A stretch of DNA of 10,141 bases from Sandaracinaceae bacterium. Lineage in GTDB: Bacteria > Myxococcota_A > Polyangia > Polyangiales > JAFGIB01. A program made the position numbers and the translations under genes. Positions 1 through 6,931 of the stretch are shown one piece after another (the first letter of the stretch is position 1; each line of letters begins with the position of its first letter). The stretch covers positions 1 to 10,141 of the forward strand of contig JADGRG010000357.1 in assembly GCA_017881145.1 (NCBI GenBank). Direction: 5' to 3'. The notes under the pieces are model-generated. The model did not search any database, was not told where the DNA came from, and worked only from the letters and a program-made list of their open reading frames with translations.

Positions 1-1
1 G

Positions 2-694
2 CAGGCGGCCGACACCCGCCCCAACCGCTTCGTCGCCGCGCAGAACGTGGTCGACGACTTCATCGGCAAGCGCCCCAACGACCGGATCGGCGCTGTCATC
101 TTCGGTCGCGATGCGCACACGCTCTTGCCGCTGACCACCGACCACGAAGCCTTGCGCTCCATGATCTCGGGCCTGGAGCTGGGCGTCATCGAGGGACGCG
201 GCACGGCCATCGGGAATGCCATCGGCACCGCGCTCAACCGCCTGCGTCACTCGGACGCCAAGAGCAAGGTCGTGATCCTGCTCACGGACGGCGACTCCAA
301 CAGCGGCAACGTCTCGCCGCTGCAGGCTGCGGACTTCGCCAAGAACCTTGGCGTCAAGGTCTACACGGTCTTGATGGGTCGCACGGACTCGGCACCGGTG
401 CAGTCGGGCCTCGACCTCTTCGGCCGTCCCGTCTTCGACCGCGGCAACTTCCCGGTCAACCCCGAGCTGCTCAAGAAGGTTGCAGCCCTCACCGGCGGTG
501 AAGCGTTCCAAGTCGCGGATCGCGAAGCCCTGGAGCGTTCCTTCCACACCATCCTCGACCGCCTGCAGAAGTCGCAGATCGAAGATGCGGGCCGCGTTTA
601 CGGAGAGCTCTTCCCGGCGTTCCTCGCGCCAGCCTTGCTCCTGCTTCTGCTCGAGATCCTGGTCACGAGCCTCTTGCAGCGGAGGTGGCCATGA
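2..694 (+). CDS. batA: BatA-like VWA-domain membrane protein (5' partial)
   Basis: This is the C-terminal 230 residues of a von Willebrand factor A (VWA) protein of the BatA type. The frame is open to the left edge, so the true start and the DxSxS part of the metal-binding (MIDAS) site lie outside; an internal GTG at 47 is not a credible start because homology-like sequence (TRPNR, then an NDRIG motif near 80-94) runs through it. The remaining MIDAS residues are visible: Thr in GRGTAIG (codon 203-205) and Asp in LLTDGDS (codon 287-289). A C-terminal hydrophobic helix at about 613-676 is followed by QRRWP, which by the positive-inside rule puts the tail in the cytoplasm and the VWA domain in the periplasm. 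Such proteins are thought to form a membrane complex with BatB and to be acted on by a MoxR ATPase; that gene is not in view. The end overlaps batB by 4 bp. Confidence 0.88.
   Translation, partial: QAADTRPNRFVAAQNVVDDFIGKRPNDRIGAVIFGRDAHTLLPLTTDHEALRSMISGLELGVIEGRGTAIGNAIGTALNRLRHSDAKSKVVILLTDGDSNSGNVSPLQAADFAKNLGVKVYTVLMGRTDSAPVQSGLDLFGRPVFDRGNFPVNPELLKKVAALTGGEAFQVADREALERSFHTILDRLQKSQIEDAGRVYGELFPAFLAPALLLLLLEILVTSLLQRRWP
681..685 (+). promoter_or_regulatory. Ribosome binding site for batB
   Basis: GGAGG lies 5 nt before the ATG at 691. It rules out the in-frame GTG at 685, which overlaps this motif, and supports a start inside the ATGA overlap with the batA stop. Confidence 0.75.
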
Positions 695-1767
695 CCTGGC
701 ACTCCCCGTGGTTGCTCTGGCTGCTCTGGCTTCTGCCCCTCGCTGTGCTGGCGATGATCGTCGGCTTTCGACTACGAAAGCGAGCGGCTGCGGCATTCGG
801 AGCGCGCGAAGCCATCGGGCGCTTGGTGGTCGGGCGCTCCACCGGGCTGCGTGCAGCGCGCGCGATTGTGCTCCTGCTCGGCGTGGCGCTGGCGATCCTG
901 GCGCTGGCGCGACCCCAATACGGTTCGCGCACGCGGATGCTGCGCAAGCGCGGCGTGGATGTGGTGATCGCGCTCGACTTCTCCAAGAGCATGCTGGCGC
1001 GTGACGTGCGCCCCAGCCGCATCGATCGCGCCAAGGCCGAAGTCACCGCGTTCCTGAACGAGCTGGCTGGCGACCGCGTCGGTATGGTGGCGTTCGCAGG
1101 CGAGACCATGGAGTTCCCGATGACGGTCGACTATTCGGCCGCCACCCTCTTCTTCCGGGACCTCGGGCCCTACGACATGCCGGTCGGCGGCACCGCGATT
1201 GGCCGCGCGCTCACCGCCAGCAAACAGCTGCTGGAGCGTTCCAGCCGGCCCGTGGCGGAGGGCGAGAAGAACGATCGCTCGCGCATCGTGATCCTGATGA
1301 CCGATGGCGAAGATCACGAAGGCGATCCGGTCGCGGCGGCGGAAGAGCTCGCGAAGATCGGAGCCCGCGTGTATGCGGTGGGCATCGGCACGCGCGCAGG
1401 CGAGCCGGTTCCAACCTACGCCGACGACGGCACCTGGACCGGCTATCTGCGCGACGCAAGCGGCAACCCAGTGCTCACCGCCATGACCAGCGAGAACGAA
1501 GCGCAGCTCAAGAAGATCGCGCAAGTCACCTCCGGCAAGTACTTCGCCGCAGGGCGCGGCAGCGTGGGCATGGAGCAGATCCGCGCCGAGATGCGCCGCA
1601 TGAAGCAGAGCGAGCTCCGGGCGCGCAAGGTCACCGTGCACGAGGAGCGCTATGCTCCGGTGCTGCTCCTGGCATTTCTGCTGGTGCTCCTCGAAGCCCT
1701 CTTGCCAGAAGCCTTTTTTCGTCGCATCCGCCCTGCGAGCTCTCCAGACAAGGAGCCCAGCCCATGA
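691..1767 (+). CDS. batB: BatB-like VWA-domain membrane protein
   Basis: A 358-residue VWA protein with the usual BatA/BatB architecture: hydrophobic helix at about residues 6-26, a basic loop, a second helix at about 58-73, a VWA domain at about 88-310 and a C-terminal helix at about 325-345. The MIDAS site is complete: D96, S98 and S100 in DFSKS, T168 in GGTAIG and D205 in MTDGED, so metal-dependent ligand binding is likely intact. The basic loop between the first two helices and the basic tail (RRIRP) place the VWA domain in the periplasm. In Bat operons BatA and BatB are paired VWA subunits; the exact biochemical role is unsettled, with aerotolerance and envelope stress proposed. ATG 691 was chosen over GTG 685 for its Shine-Dalgarno spacing and the 4-bp ATGA overlap with batA. 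The 3' end also overlaps the next gene by 4 bp. Confidence 0.9.
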   Translation: MTWHSPWLLWLLWLLPLAVLAMIVGFRLRKRAAAAFGAREAIGRLVVGRSTGLRAARAIVLLLGVALAILALARPQYGSRTRMLRKRGVDVVIALDFSKSMLARDVRPSRIDRAKAEVTAFLNELAGDRVGMVAFAGETMEFPMTVDYSAATLFFRDLGPYDMPVGGTAIGRALTASKQLLERSSRPVAEGEKNDRSRIVILMTDGEDHEGDPVAAAEELAKIGARVYAVGIGTRAGEPVPTYADDGTWTGYLRDASGNPVLTAMTSENEAQLKKIAQVTSGKYFAAGRGSVGMEQIRAEMRRMKQSELRARKVTVHEERYAPVLLLAFLLVLLEALLPEAFFRRIRPASSPDKEPSP

Positions 1768-2672
1768 GGAAGATCTCATCTGCGCTTCTGGCTCTCTTCA
1801 CTCTGAGCACGCCGCTGACGGCTGCAGCCGAGCTGCCGGCCTGGCTACGCACCGACAACGGCGACGTCGCGGAAGGCAACCAAAAGCTCAACAAGGGCGA
1901 CGCCAAGGGTGCGCTGGCGGCCTTCGATGAGGCAGCGAAGCGTTTGCCCGGCTCGCCGGGTGTGCAGCTCAACCGAGGACTCGCTCTGCTCAAGCTGGGC
2001 GAGCTCGGCAAAGCGCGCGAGGCCCTGCTGGCTGCAACTGAGCCCTCCGCCAGCAGCGACCTGCGCGCCGATGCCTACGAGAATCTCGCGCTCGGCTTTT
2101 ACCGAGAGGCCGACGGTCTTGCGACGCAGAACAAGCACGAGGAAGCTCAGCGCTTGTTCCGCGAAGCGGTGGACGCCGCCAAGCGCTCGCTGCGACTGCG
2201 GCCTTCCGACCGCAACACCGCTTGGAACCTGGAGCTGGCCGCCCGGCGCATCCGCGAAGAAGAGAAGAAGCAGCAAGACGACAAGCAGAAGCAAGACGAG
2301 CAGAAGCAGGACGACAAAGACAAAGAGCAGGACCAGAAGCCTGACGACCAGAAACAGCAAGATCAGAAGGATCAGAAGCCCAGCGATCAGGACAAGAAGA
2401 ACGAAGAGCAGAAGAAGCAGGACGAGCAGAAGAAGGCCGAGGACAAAGCGAAGCAGCAGCAGCCGAAGCCTGACAAGCCTGAGAAGAAGGAAGCCGAGAA
2501 GCAGCCCAAGCCCGCCGAGCAGAACAAGGCCGAAGCAGCAGCCAAGAAGAACCTGCCTCCCGAAGCCGAACAGGCCCTCGATGCGCTGCAGAACAGCGAA
2601 GAGAACTTCGAGCGCGTGCAAGCCAAGCGACGTGCGGCGCAAGAACGGCGCGCCCCGGAGAAAGATTGGTGA
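1764..2672 (+). CDS. batC: BatC-like exported TPR protein with K/Q/D/E-rich tail
   Basis: A 302-residue protein. Residues 1-22 form a signal peptide with probable cleavage after TAAA-E. Residues about 33-150 are helical TPR repeats of the NxGxALLKLGxxxxA type. Residues about 164-263 are a very low-complexity region almost free of hydrophobic residues, made of Lys, Gln, Asp and Glu with some Pro and Ala. The last 38 residues become ordinary again (LPPEAEQALDALQNSEENF) and end in EKDW; a short conserved helix with a KDW-type end is, as I recall, typical of BatC-like proteins. The likely role is a periplasmic scaffold for the BatA/BatB complex. The ATG at 1764 overlaps the batB stop by 4 bp, and AGGAG at 1751-1755 lies 8 nt upstream. 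The tail may be a disordered spacer or a polyampholyte interaction arm; its function is not evident from sequence. Confidence 0.82.
   Translation: MRKISSALLALFTLSTPLTAAAELPAWLRTDNGDVAEGNQKLNKGDAKGALAAFDEAAKRLPGSPGVQLNRGLALLKLGELGKAREALLAATEPSASSDLRADAYENLALGFYREADGLATQNKHEEAQRLFREAVDAAKRSLRLRPSDRNTAWNLELAARRIREEEKKQQDDKQKQDEQKQDDKDKEQDQKPDDQKQQDQKDQKPSDQDKKNEEQKKQDEQKKAEDKAKQQQPKPDKPEKKEAEKQPKPAEQNKAEAAAKKNLPPEAEQALDALQNSEENFERVQAKRRAAQERRAPEKDW
2253..2550 (+). repeat. Low-complexity purine-rich repeat region within batC
   Basis: About 300 bp of AAG, CAG, GAC and GAG codons give a strongly purine-rich coding strand. Short exact repeats are visible: GATCAGAAG twice in tandem at 2361-2378, and GAGCAGAAGAAG at 2406-2417 and again at 2424-2435, an 18-bp period. 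The repeats keep the reading frame and have probably grown by in-frame slippage or recombination. Confidence 0.75.
2657..2660 (+). promoter_or_regulatory. Ribosome binding site deciding the batD start
   Basis: GGAG lies 8 nt before GTG 2669, the same spacing as AGGAG before batC. This favours GTG 2669, which forms a GTGA overlap with the batC stop, over the TTG at 2666. Confidence 0.6.
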
Positions 2673-4555
2673 GAAGCAGTCTCTACACCTTGGCGCTGGG
2701 TCTAGTGCTCGCAAGCTCTGCGAGCGCGCAGGCACCGGTGCAAGTGCAGATGAGCGCCAATCGGAACGAGCTCAACCTGGGCGACAACGTGGTGGTGCAG
2801 ATCTCCGTGCACTCGCAGGGCACCGAATCCCCCGAGATCAAAGTCCCCGAGTTCGACGGCTTTCAGGTCGTGCAGCGCTCGGTTCAGCGACCGATGCAGT
2901 TCTCCTTCGGTCTCGGACAGGGCGCGCCGGTCGTGACCTCCAGCACCGACTACACGTTCGTGCTCGTGCCGATGGCCGCTGGCCGCTTCAAGATCCCGCC
3001 CGCGCGCGTCACGCTCGGCCAACGGGCCTATCAGAGCCAAGCGCTCGTGCTCACGGTGCATGGCGCTGCCAGCGCACAGCCGCAAGCAAACGCGCAGGCG
3101 CCTGCCGCGCCCGCTGACCAGCAAAGTGCAGAGCCAGCGCAGACGCCTGCTCCACAAGCTTCCGGCGATGTGGCGGTGTTCGACAACGATGCGTTTCTGC
3201 GGACGGTGGTCGACAAGAACGAGCCCTACGAGGGCGAACAAGTCACCGTCACCATGTATCTCTACACGCGGCGCAACCTGCAGCAGACGCCCGAGGTGCG
3301 CAGCGAGCCGTCGATGGACGGCTTCTGGACGCACGACCTGCTCGCCGCTGGCCGCGGGATCCAGCCCAGCCGCCAGGTGGTGAGTGGCCGTGCCTTCTGG
3401 GTCTACCCGTTGAAACGGTTCGCAGCGTTTCCGCTCAAGTCCGGTGACCTGACCATCGGCGCCATGACGCTCACGCTCAGCCGCGAGACCATCTTCGACA
3501 TCTTCGATCCGAGCCGAGCCGAGCCGAGCCTGACCCGCACCGGCGTGCCGGTGCTCCTGCACGTCAAACCCTTGCCAGCCGAGAGCAAGCCGCAGGGCGA
3601 TATCGCGGTCGGCAGCTTCGAGCTCACGGCGCAGCTCGATCGCAACCAGGCCGCGACCGGCGATGCACTGACACTGACGGCGACGGTGCGCGGCAAGGGC
3701 AATGTCGGCGCACTGCGCATCAAGGATCCCGCGGTCACCGGGCTCGACATCTTACAGCCAGAGACCCACGAGGTCATCGAATCTCCCGGCGACCTCGTGC
3801 AAGGCACGCGCACCTTCGCCTGGCTGGTCGTGCCGCGTGCGCCGGGCCGCTACCAGATCCCGGCGCTCACGCTCGACGTCTTCGACCCGTCCGACCGCGC
3901 CTATCACCACGTCACGAGCGCACCCATCACGCTGACCGCAGCTGGCAACGCGCGCCCCGAAACCGTCACAGCCGCCGCCACCGCCAAGAGCAGCGACGGC
4001 GAGACCACTCCGCAGGATAAAACCTCCGAGGAGAGCTGGGCCCCGATCCGCACACGCAGCGCACTCTTGCGCAGCCGCGCACAGCTCCATGCCGAGCCTT
4101 GGTATCCGTGGGCGCTGGCCGCTGCGCCACTGCTCTGGCTGCTCAGCATCAGCATCCCGGCCCTGCGCAGACGGGTCCTCGCGAAGCGTGCCCAGGGCGG
4201 CCCTCGCGAAGCCCTTCGCATCGCGCGCAAGCAGCTCGCAGCGGCCGAAAGCGCGGTGCGCGCGAAAGACCCCAAGCGCTTCCACGCCGAGATCGCGTCC
4301 GCCCTACACCTGGCGCTAGACGCCCGGCTCGGCGTCACGGTGCTGGGCCTGACTCGTCCGCAGCTGCGCGAGCTGCTGCACTTGCGTGGCCTAGCGGAGG
4401 CTCAAAGCCGCGAGCTGCTGGACGTGCTCGAACGCTGCGACTTCGCGCGCTTCAGCTCGGCCGCCACCAGCGAGACCGAGATGCAGCAAATGCTGGCGCG
4501 AGCCAACCAGCTCTTCGAGGAGCTCGTGCGCTTCGCCCCCAAGGAGGCCGCATGA
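2669..4555 (+). CDS. batD: BatD-family oxygen-tolerance protein
   Basis: A 628-residue exported protein read from a GTG start. A signal peptide with probable cleavage after ASA-Q occupies residues 1-20. It is followed by the beta-rich BatD N-terminal domain (an ELNLGD region, then PEFDGFQVVQ), an Ala/Gln/Pro-rich linker at about residues 131-167, further beta-sandwich-like segments to about 430 and a Thr/Ala-rich linker. One membrane helix lies at about 478-499 and is followed by RRRVLAKR, so the N-terminal bulk is periplasmic and a helical tail of about 125 residues is cytoplasmic. This order matches the BatD family (Pfam "Oxygen tolerance"). It likely acts as the large periplasmic partner of BatA/BatB; molecular activity is unknown for the family. 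GTG 2669 was chosen over TTG 2666 for the 4-bp overlap with batC and the GGAG spacing. A pentanucleotide repeat sits inside the gene at 3509-3530. Confidence 0.88.
   Translation: MRSSLYTLALGLVLASSASAQAPVQVQMSANRNELNLGDNVVVQISVHSQGTESPEIKVPEFDGFQVVQRSVQRPMQFSFGLGQGAPVVTSSTDYTFVLVPMAAGRFKIPPARVTLGQRAYQSQALVLTVHGAASAQPQANAQAPAAPADQQSAEPAQTPAPQASGDVAVFDNDAFLRTVVDKNEPYEGEQVTVTMYLYTRRNLQQTPEVRSEPSMDGFWTHDLLAAGRGIQPSRQVVSGRAFWVYPLKRFAAFPLKSGDLTIGAMTLTLSRETIFDIFDPSRAEPSLTRTGVPVLLHVKPLPAESKPQGDIAVGSFELTAQLDRNQAATGDALTLTATVRGKGNVGALRIKDPAVTGLDILQPETHEVIESPGDLVQGTRTFAWLVVPRAPGRYQIPALTLDVFDPSDRAYHHVTSAPITLTAAGNARPETVTAAATAKSSDGETTPQDKTSEESWAPIRTRSALLRSRAQLHAEPWYPWALAAAPLLWLLSISIPALRRRVLAKRAQGGPREALRIARKQLAAAESAVRAKDPKRFHAEIASALHLALDARLGVTVLGLTRPQLRELLHLRGLAEAQSRELLDVLERCDFARFSSAATSETEMQQMLARANQLFEELVRFAPKEAA
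3509..3530 (+). repeat. Pentanucleotide tandem repeat (GAGCC)4 in batD
   Basis: GAGCC occurs four times head to tail at 3511-3530, and the period extends two bases upstream to 3509 (about 4.4 copies). The unit length is not a multiple of three, so gain or loss of one copy would shift the batD frame. It encodes PSRAEPSL in the current frame. Confidence 0.9.
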
Positions 4556-5346
4556 AGCACGCCCGAGCACTGCAGACCTGCCTGCTTGCCGCGCTGCTGC
4601 TGACGGCGGCCAGCGGCGCGCACGCGCAGAGCCTCATCGAGCTCTTCAGCGCGGGCAATCAGGCCTACTTCCAGGGGGACTTCAAGCACGCCGCCGGTTA
4701 CTATCAGCGGCTCGTGGACGCCGGGGTCGACGACCCGGATGTCTACTTCAACCTGGGCACAGCCTGCGCCCGAAACGGCGAGCTGGGCCGCGCCATCCTC
4801 TACTTCGAGCGCGCAGAACGGCTTTCACCCGGTGACACCGACGCCGCGCAAGCGCTCGCCACGGCCCGGGCAGCACTCGGAAAGCGGCGCGCCGAGGCCC
4901 AGGGCGAGGCCACCGTCGAGACACGACCCCCGGTCGCCGAGGCGCTGGTTCGACCGTATCGCGAGAGCACCCTGGCTGGGCTGGTACTGGGGCTGGATCT
5001 GCTCTTCTTCGCGCTCCTCTTCGGCCGGCGGTTCCTGCTTTCGGAAACGCTGCGAAACAGCTTTGCGATCTCGGCGGCCGTGGCGGCCCTGAGCCTGATC
5101 GCTGCGGCAGGGGCGCTGGCCCAGAAAAGCGGCGCCTTCGACGAGGGCCGTGCAGCGGTTGTCCTGCGGGACGGGGCCGAGGTGCGGGAGGGCCCAGATC
5201 CGCGCGCCCGCTCACGTGCGCAGGCACATGAAGGCCAGAGCGCGCGAGTCCTAAGGCGGGATGGAAGCTTCCTGCGCGTCCGCATCGGAGGCGGCGCCCA
5301 GGGCTGGATGCAAGACCGAGATGTCGCGATGATCGCTAGCGATTGA
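4552..5346 (+). CDS. batE: BatE-like TPR/SH3b membrane protein
   Basis: A 264-residue protein. Signal peptide 1-25 (cleavage after AHA-Q); TPR repeats at about 30-108 (AGNQAYFQGDFKHAAGYYQ, then YFNLGTACARNGELGRAILYFERA); two membrane helices at about 140-158 and 171-190; and a bacterial SH3-like domain at about 200-262, recognisable from VREGPD and the closing GWMQDRDV. This TPR-2TM-SH3b order is the usual BatE layout. With TPR and SH3b both predicted outside the membrane, it could contact periplasmic partners or the cell wall. The frame stays open far upstream, to about 4099, but the start is ATG 4552: it sits in an ATGA overlap with batD, has AAGGAGG at 4541-4547 four nt upstream, and begins directly with the signal peptide. 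The upstream extension is antecedent batD sequence read in another frame. Confidence 0.87.
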   Translation: MKHARALQTCLLAALLLTAASGAHAQSLIELFSAGNQAYFQGDFKHAAGYYQRLVDAGVDDPDVYFNLGTACARNGELGRAILYFERAERLSPGDTDAAQALATARAALGKRRAEAQGEATVETRPPVAEALVRPYRESTLAGLVLGLDLLFFALLFGRRFLLSETLRNSFAISAAVAALSLIAAAGALAQKSGAFDEGRAAVVLRDGAEVREGPDPRARSRAQAHEGQSARVLRRDGSFLRVRIGGGAQGWMQDRDVAMIASD

Positions 5347-5381
5347 CAGCCAGACGAGGTCAGACCAGGATCGGCCCCGCC

Positions 5382-5777
5382 ATGCCGAAGAAGAGCAAGA
5401 AACAGCCCACGGTGCTCATCGCGGACGACGACCTCGAAATCCTGACGATGGTGCGGACGCTACTGCGTCGCCGAGACGTGAAGCTGCTCGAAGCCAGCGA
5501 CGGCGATGAAGCCATGCGCCTGATCCGCCAGAACCATCCCGACCTGGTCGTGCTCGACGTGATGATGCCCGGCCAGAGCGGCTGGGAGGTCTGCAAGGCG
5601 CTGCGCGAAGACGACAAGCACAAGCACACCGGCGTGATCATGCTCACGGGCATCGGCGAACGCCTCAACGAAATGACGTCACCGCTCTACGGCGCCGACG
5701 CCTTCCTCGACAAACCTTTCGAGCTTGCAGCGCTCGACGCCGCTGTCACCAAGGTGCTCGCGGCACGCGGCTTCTGA
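5382..5777 (+). CDS. Stand-alone response-regulator receiver (REC) protein
   Basis: A 131-residue protein that is a single receiver domain with no output domain. All key residues are present: acidic pocket D15/D16 (IADDDLE), phospho-acceptor D59 (VVLDVMMPG), switch threonine T89 (MLTG) and lysine K111 (DKPF). It should be phosphorylated by a histidine kinase, but none is encoded in this window. The short basic start (MPKKSKK) is an N-terminal tail. I chose ATG 5382 because the homology begins soon after it. An in-frame TTG at 5343 inside the batE end would add 13 residues unlike a receiver. The Shine-Dalgarno is weak: AGGA at 5367-5370 is 11 nt from the ATG. It lies 35 bp after batE on the same strand, so co-transcription is likely. 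Single-domain receivers commonly act by protein-protein contact or in phosphorelays; the target is unknown here. Confidence 0.9.
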   Translation: MPKKSKKQPTVLIADDDLEILTMVRTLLRRRDVKLLEASDGDEAMRLIRQNHPDLVVLDVMMPGQSGWEVCKALREDDKHKHTGVIMLTGIGERLNEMTSPLYGADAFLDKPFELAALDAAVTKVLAARGF

Positions 5778-5781
5778 TGAA

Positions 5782-5808
5782 GGCCCGATGGTCAGCCACC
5801 GGAGGGCC
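5782..5808 (+). promoter_or_regulatory. Hairpin between the receiver and foldase genes
   Basis: GGCCC (5782-5786) pairs with GGGCC (5804-5808). Inside, tandem G-A mismatches (GA at 5787-5788 against GA at 5802-5803) are followed by TGGT/ACCG pairing with one wobble and a 5-nt loop, CAGCC. It begins 4 nt after the receiver stop. No T-run follows, so it is not a normal intrinsic terminator; it could be an attenuating or RNA-stability element, or chance in GC-rich DNA. Confidence 0.3.
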
Positions 5809-5819
5809 ACACTCGTCCT

Positions 5820-5829
5820 CCCACGTGGG
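5820..5829. promoter_or_regulatory. Perfect palindrome CCCACGTGGG, possible operator
   Basis: A 10-bp perfect inverted repeat with a CACGTG core lies in the 68-bp gap before the foldase genes, 4 bp before the AGGAG Shine-Dalgarno. Dimeric regulators often bind such sites, but no factor can be named and a chance palindrome is possible. Confidence 0.25.
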
Positions 5830-5832
5830 TGC

Positions 5833-5837
5833 AGGAG
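5833..5837 (+). promoter_or_regulatory. Ribosome binding site deciding the parvulin lipoprotein start
   Basis: AGGAG lies 8 nt before ATG 5846. The in-frame ATG at 5777, which overlaps the receiver stop, has no purine-rich motif upstream, so 5846 is preferred. Confidence 0.7.
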
Positions 5838-5845
5838 CTCTGAGC

Positions 5846-6931
5846 ATGGTGAGGCATCAAGGACGCGAGCGTGCGTTGCAGGCAGCGCTGGGCGTGTTCT
5901 GCATCGGATTCTGTATCGGACCCGCCCTCGGCTGCGGCGGCAAGAACGAAGCGGCGCCGAAGCCCAAGGCGGAAGCGGTCCAGGCGGAGCTCAAGTATGG
6001 GCTCACCAAGGAGCAGGCGGCGCAACCGGTCGTGAAGATCGGCGGCACGGTCATCACCGTCGGTGAGTTCGCCGAGCGTCTGGGCGGACAGTCGCCCTAC
6101 CTGCGAGCTCGCTACAACAGCCCGGAGCGGCGGCGCGAGTTCCTGGACAACATGGTGCGCTTCGAGCTGCTCGCCATGGAAGCCGGCAAGCGCGGTTACG
6201 ACCATCAGAGCGACGTCGAGCGCGTGCGCAAGCAGATGATGGTCCAGCAGATGATGCAGGAGCTCTTCGACAAGGACGGAGTGAAGCTCGCCGACGTCAG
6301 CGACGCCGAGATCAAGCAGTACTACGACGCCAACAAGGGCGAGTTCGAGAAGCCAGCGCAGGTTCGCGCCAGCCACATTCTCTTCAAGGACAAGGCGAGC
6401 GCCGAGAAAGCCTTGAAGGAGCTCAAAGCCAAGCCGCTCATCGACGAGATGCAGCGCTTCCGCAAGCTGGCTGAGCAACACAATCAGGATCCGCTCACCA
6501 AGGATAGCTTCGGGGACCTGCGCTTCTTCTCGCTGGTCCGCGATGCCGGCGAGACGAACGAGCCGGAGCGCCCGGACGCCGTGCGCAAGGCGGCCTTCAC
6601 ACTCAAGACCGTGGGCGATGTCTACCCCGAGGTCGTGCAGAGCGAGAAGGGCTTTCACGTCATCAAGCTGACCGGCAAACGCGAGGCGCTCTCGCGCACT
6701 CTGGAAGATGCGCGGCGCTTGATTCAGAACCGCCTCTGGCGACAGAAACGTGAGAGCGCGATCGAGAAGTTCGTGACCGAGCTGCGTACCAAAGCCAACA
6801 TCCAAGAGAGCGCCGAGTTGCTCGCCAAGGTGCAGGTTAAGGCAGAAGCGCCTGTGTCATCGCCGCCATCGTTGACCGGGTCCGCCCAACCTGACCAGCA
6901 CAGTGCGCCGGTCGAAGGCCCGAAGAAGTGA
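5846..6931 (+). CDS. Parvulin-type peptidyl-prolyl isomerase, probable lipoprotein
   Basis: A 361-residue exported foldase. The N-terminus has basic residues, a hydrophobic stretch and an ALGC sequence ending at C30, a non-canonical but plausible lipobox followed by GGKN. That would anchor the mature protein to a membrane on the periplasmic side. Residues about 55-160 form a helical SurA_N-like chaperone region. A parvulin (PpiC/rotamase) domain follows at about 168-279, marked by VRASHILF, FGDLRFFS, AAFTL and GFHVIKL. A charged helix and a Pro/Ser-rich tail complete it. The family catalyses cis-trans isomerisation of X-Pro bonds and assists folding of exported proteins, as in PrsA. The start at 5846 is set by AGGAG and gives a proper signal sequence directly; starting at 5777 would add 23 residues without signal-peptide character. 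It overlaps the following foldase gene by 4 bp. An ordinary signal peptide instead of a lipobox cannot be excluded. Confidence 0.85.
   Translation: MVRHQGRERALQAALGVFCIGFCIGPALGCGGKNEAAPKPKAEAVQAELKYGLTKEQAAQPVVKIGGTVITVGEFAERLGGQSPYLRARYNSPERRREFLDNMVRFELLAMEAGKRGYDHQSDVERVRKQMMVQQMMQELFDKDGVKLADVSDAEIKQYYDANKGEFEKPAQVRASHILFKDKASAEKALKELKAKPLIDEMQRFRKLAEQHNQDPLTKDSFGDLRFFSLVRDAGETNEPERPDAVRKAAFTLKTVGDVYPEVVQSEKGFHVIKLTGKREALSRTLEDARRLIQNRLWRQKRESAIEKFVTELRTKANIQESAELLAKVQVKAEAPVSSPPSLTGSAQPDQHSAPVEGPKK

Noticed and set aside
772..1779. A 335-codon minus-strand open frame opposite batB
   Set aside because: It is a shadow of batB in GC-rich DNA. Its composition (His, Arg, Gln, Ala rich) matches no protein family, while batB has a complete MIDAS motif.
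1845..2735. A long minus-strand open frame rich in leucine and valine, looking like a membrane protein
   Set aside because: It is the antisense reading of the K/Q/D/E-rich batC tail, where AAG, CAG and GAC become CTT, CTG and GTC. The plus frame has a signal peptide, TPRs, a Shine-Dalgarno and operon overlaps.
1909..3117. A 402-codon plus-strand frame rich in arginine and serine
   Set aside because: It crosses batC and batD out of frame. The Arg/Ser content comes from shifted AAG-CAG-GAC codons, and it has no domain or sensible start.
4099..4551. An N-terminal extension of batE, since the frame is open upstream
   Set aside because: The extension is Arg/Pro/Ala-rich out-of-frame batD sequence. 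The signal peptide, AAGGAGG and ATGA overlap fix the start at 4552.
5343..5371. A perfect -35 hexamer TTGACA at 5343-5348 with CAGGAT 17 bp downstream, possibly a promoter for the receiver gene
   Set aside because: The -10 match is only three of six. It overlaps the batE stop and the receiver's weak Shine-Dalgarno, and a single TTGACA is expected by chance in about 10 kb.
5777..5845. ATG 5777 as the start of the first parvulin gene, overlapping the receiver stop
   Set aside because: There is no Shine-Dalgarno, and the extra 23 residues would bury the signal sequence. ATG 5846 has AGGAG at 8-nt spacing.
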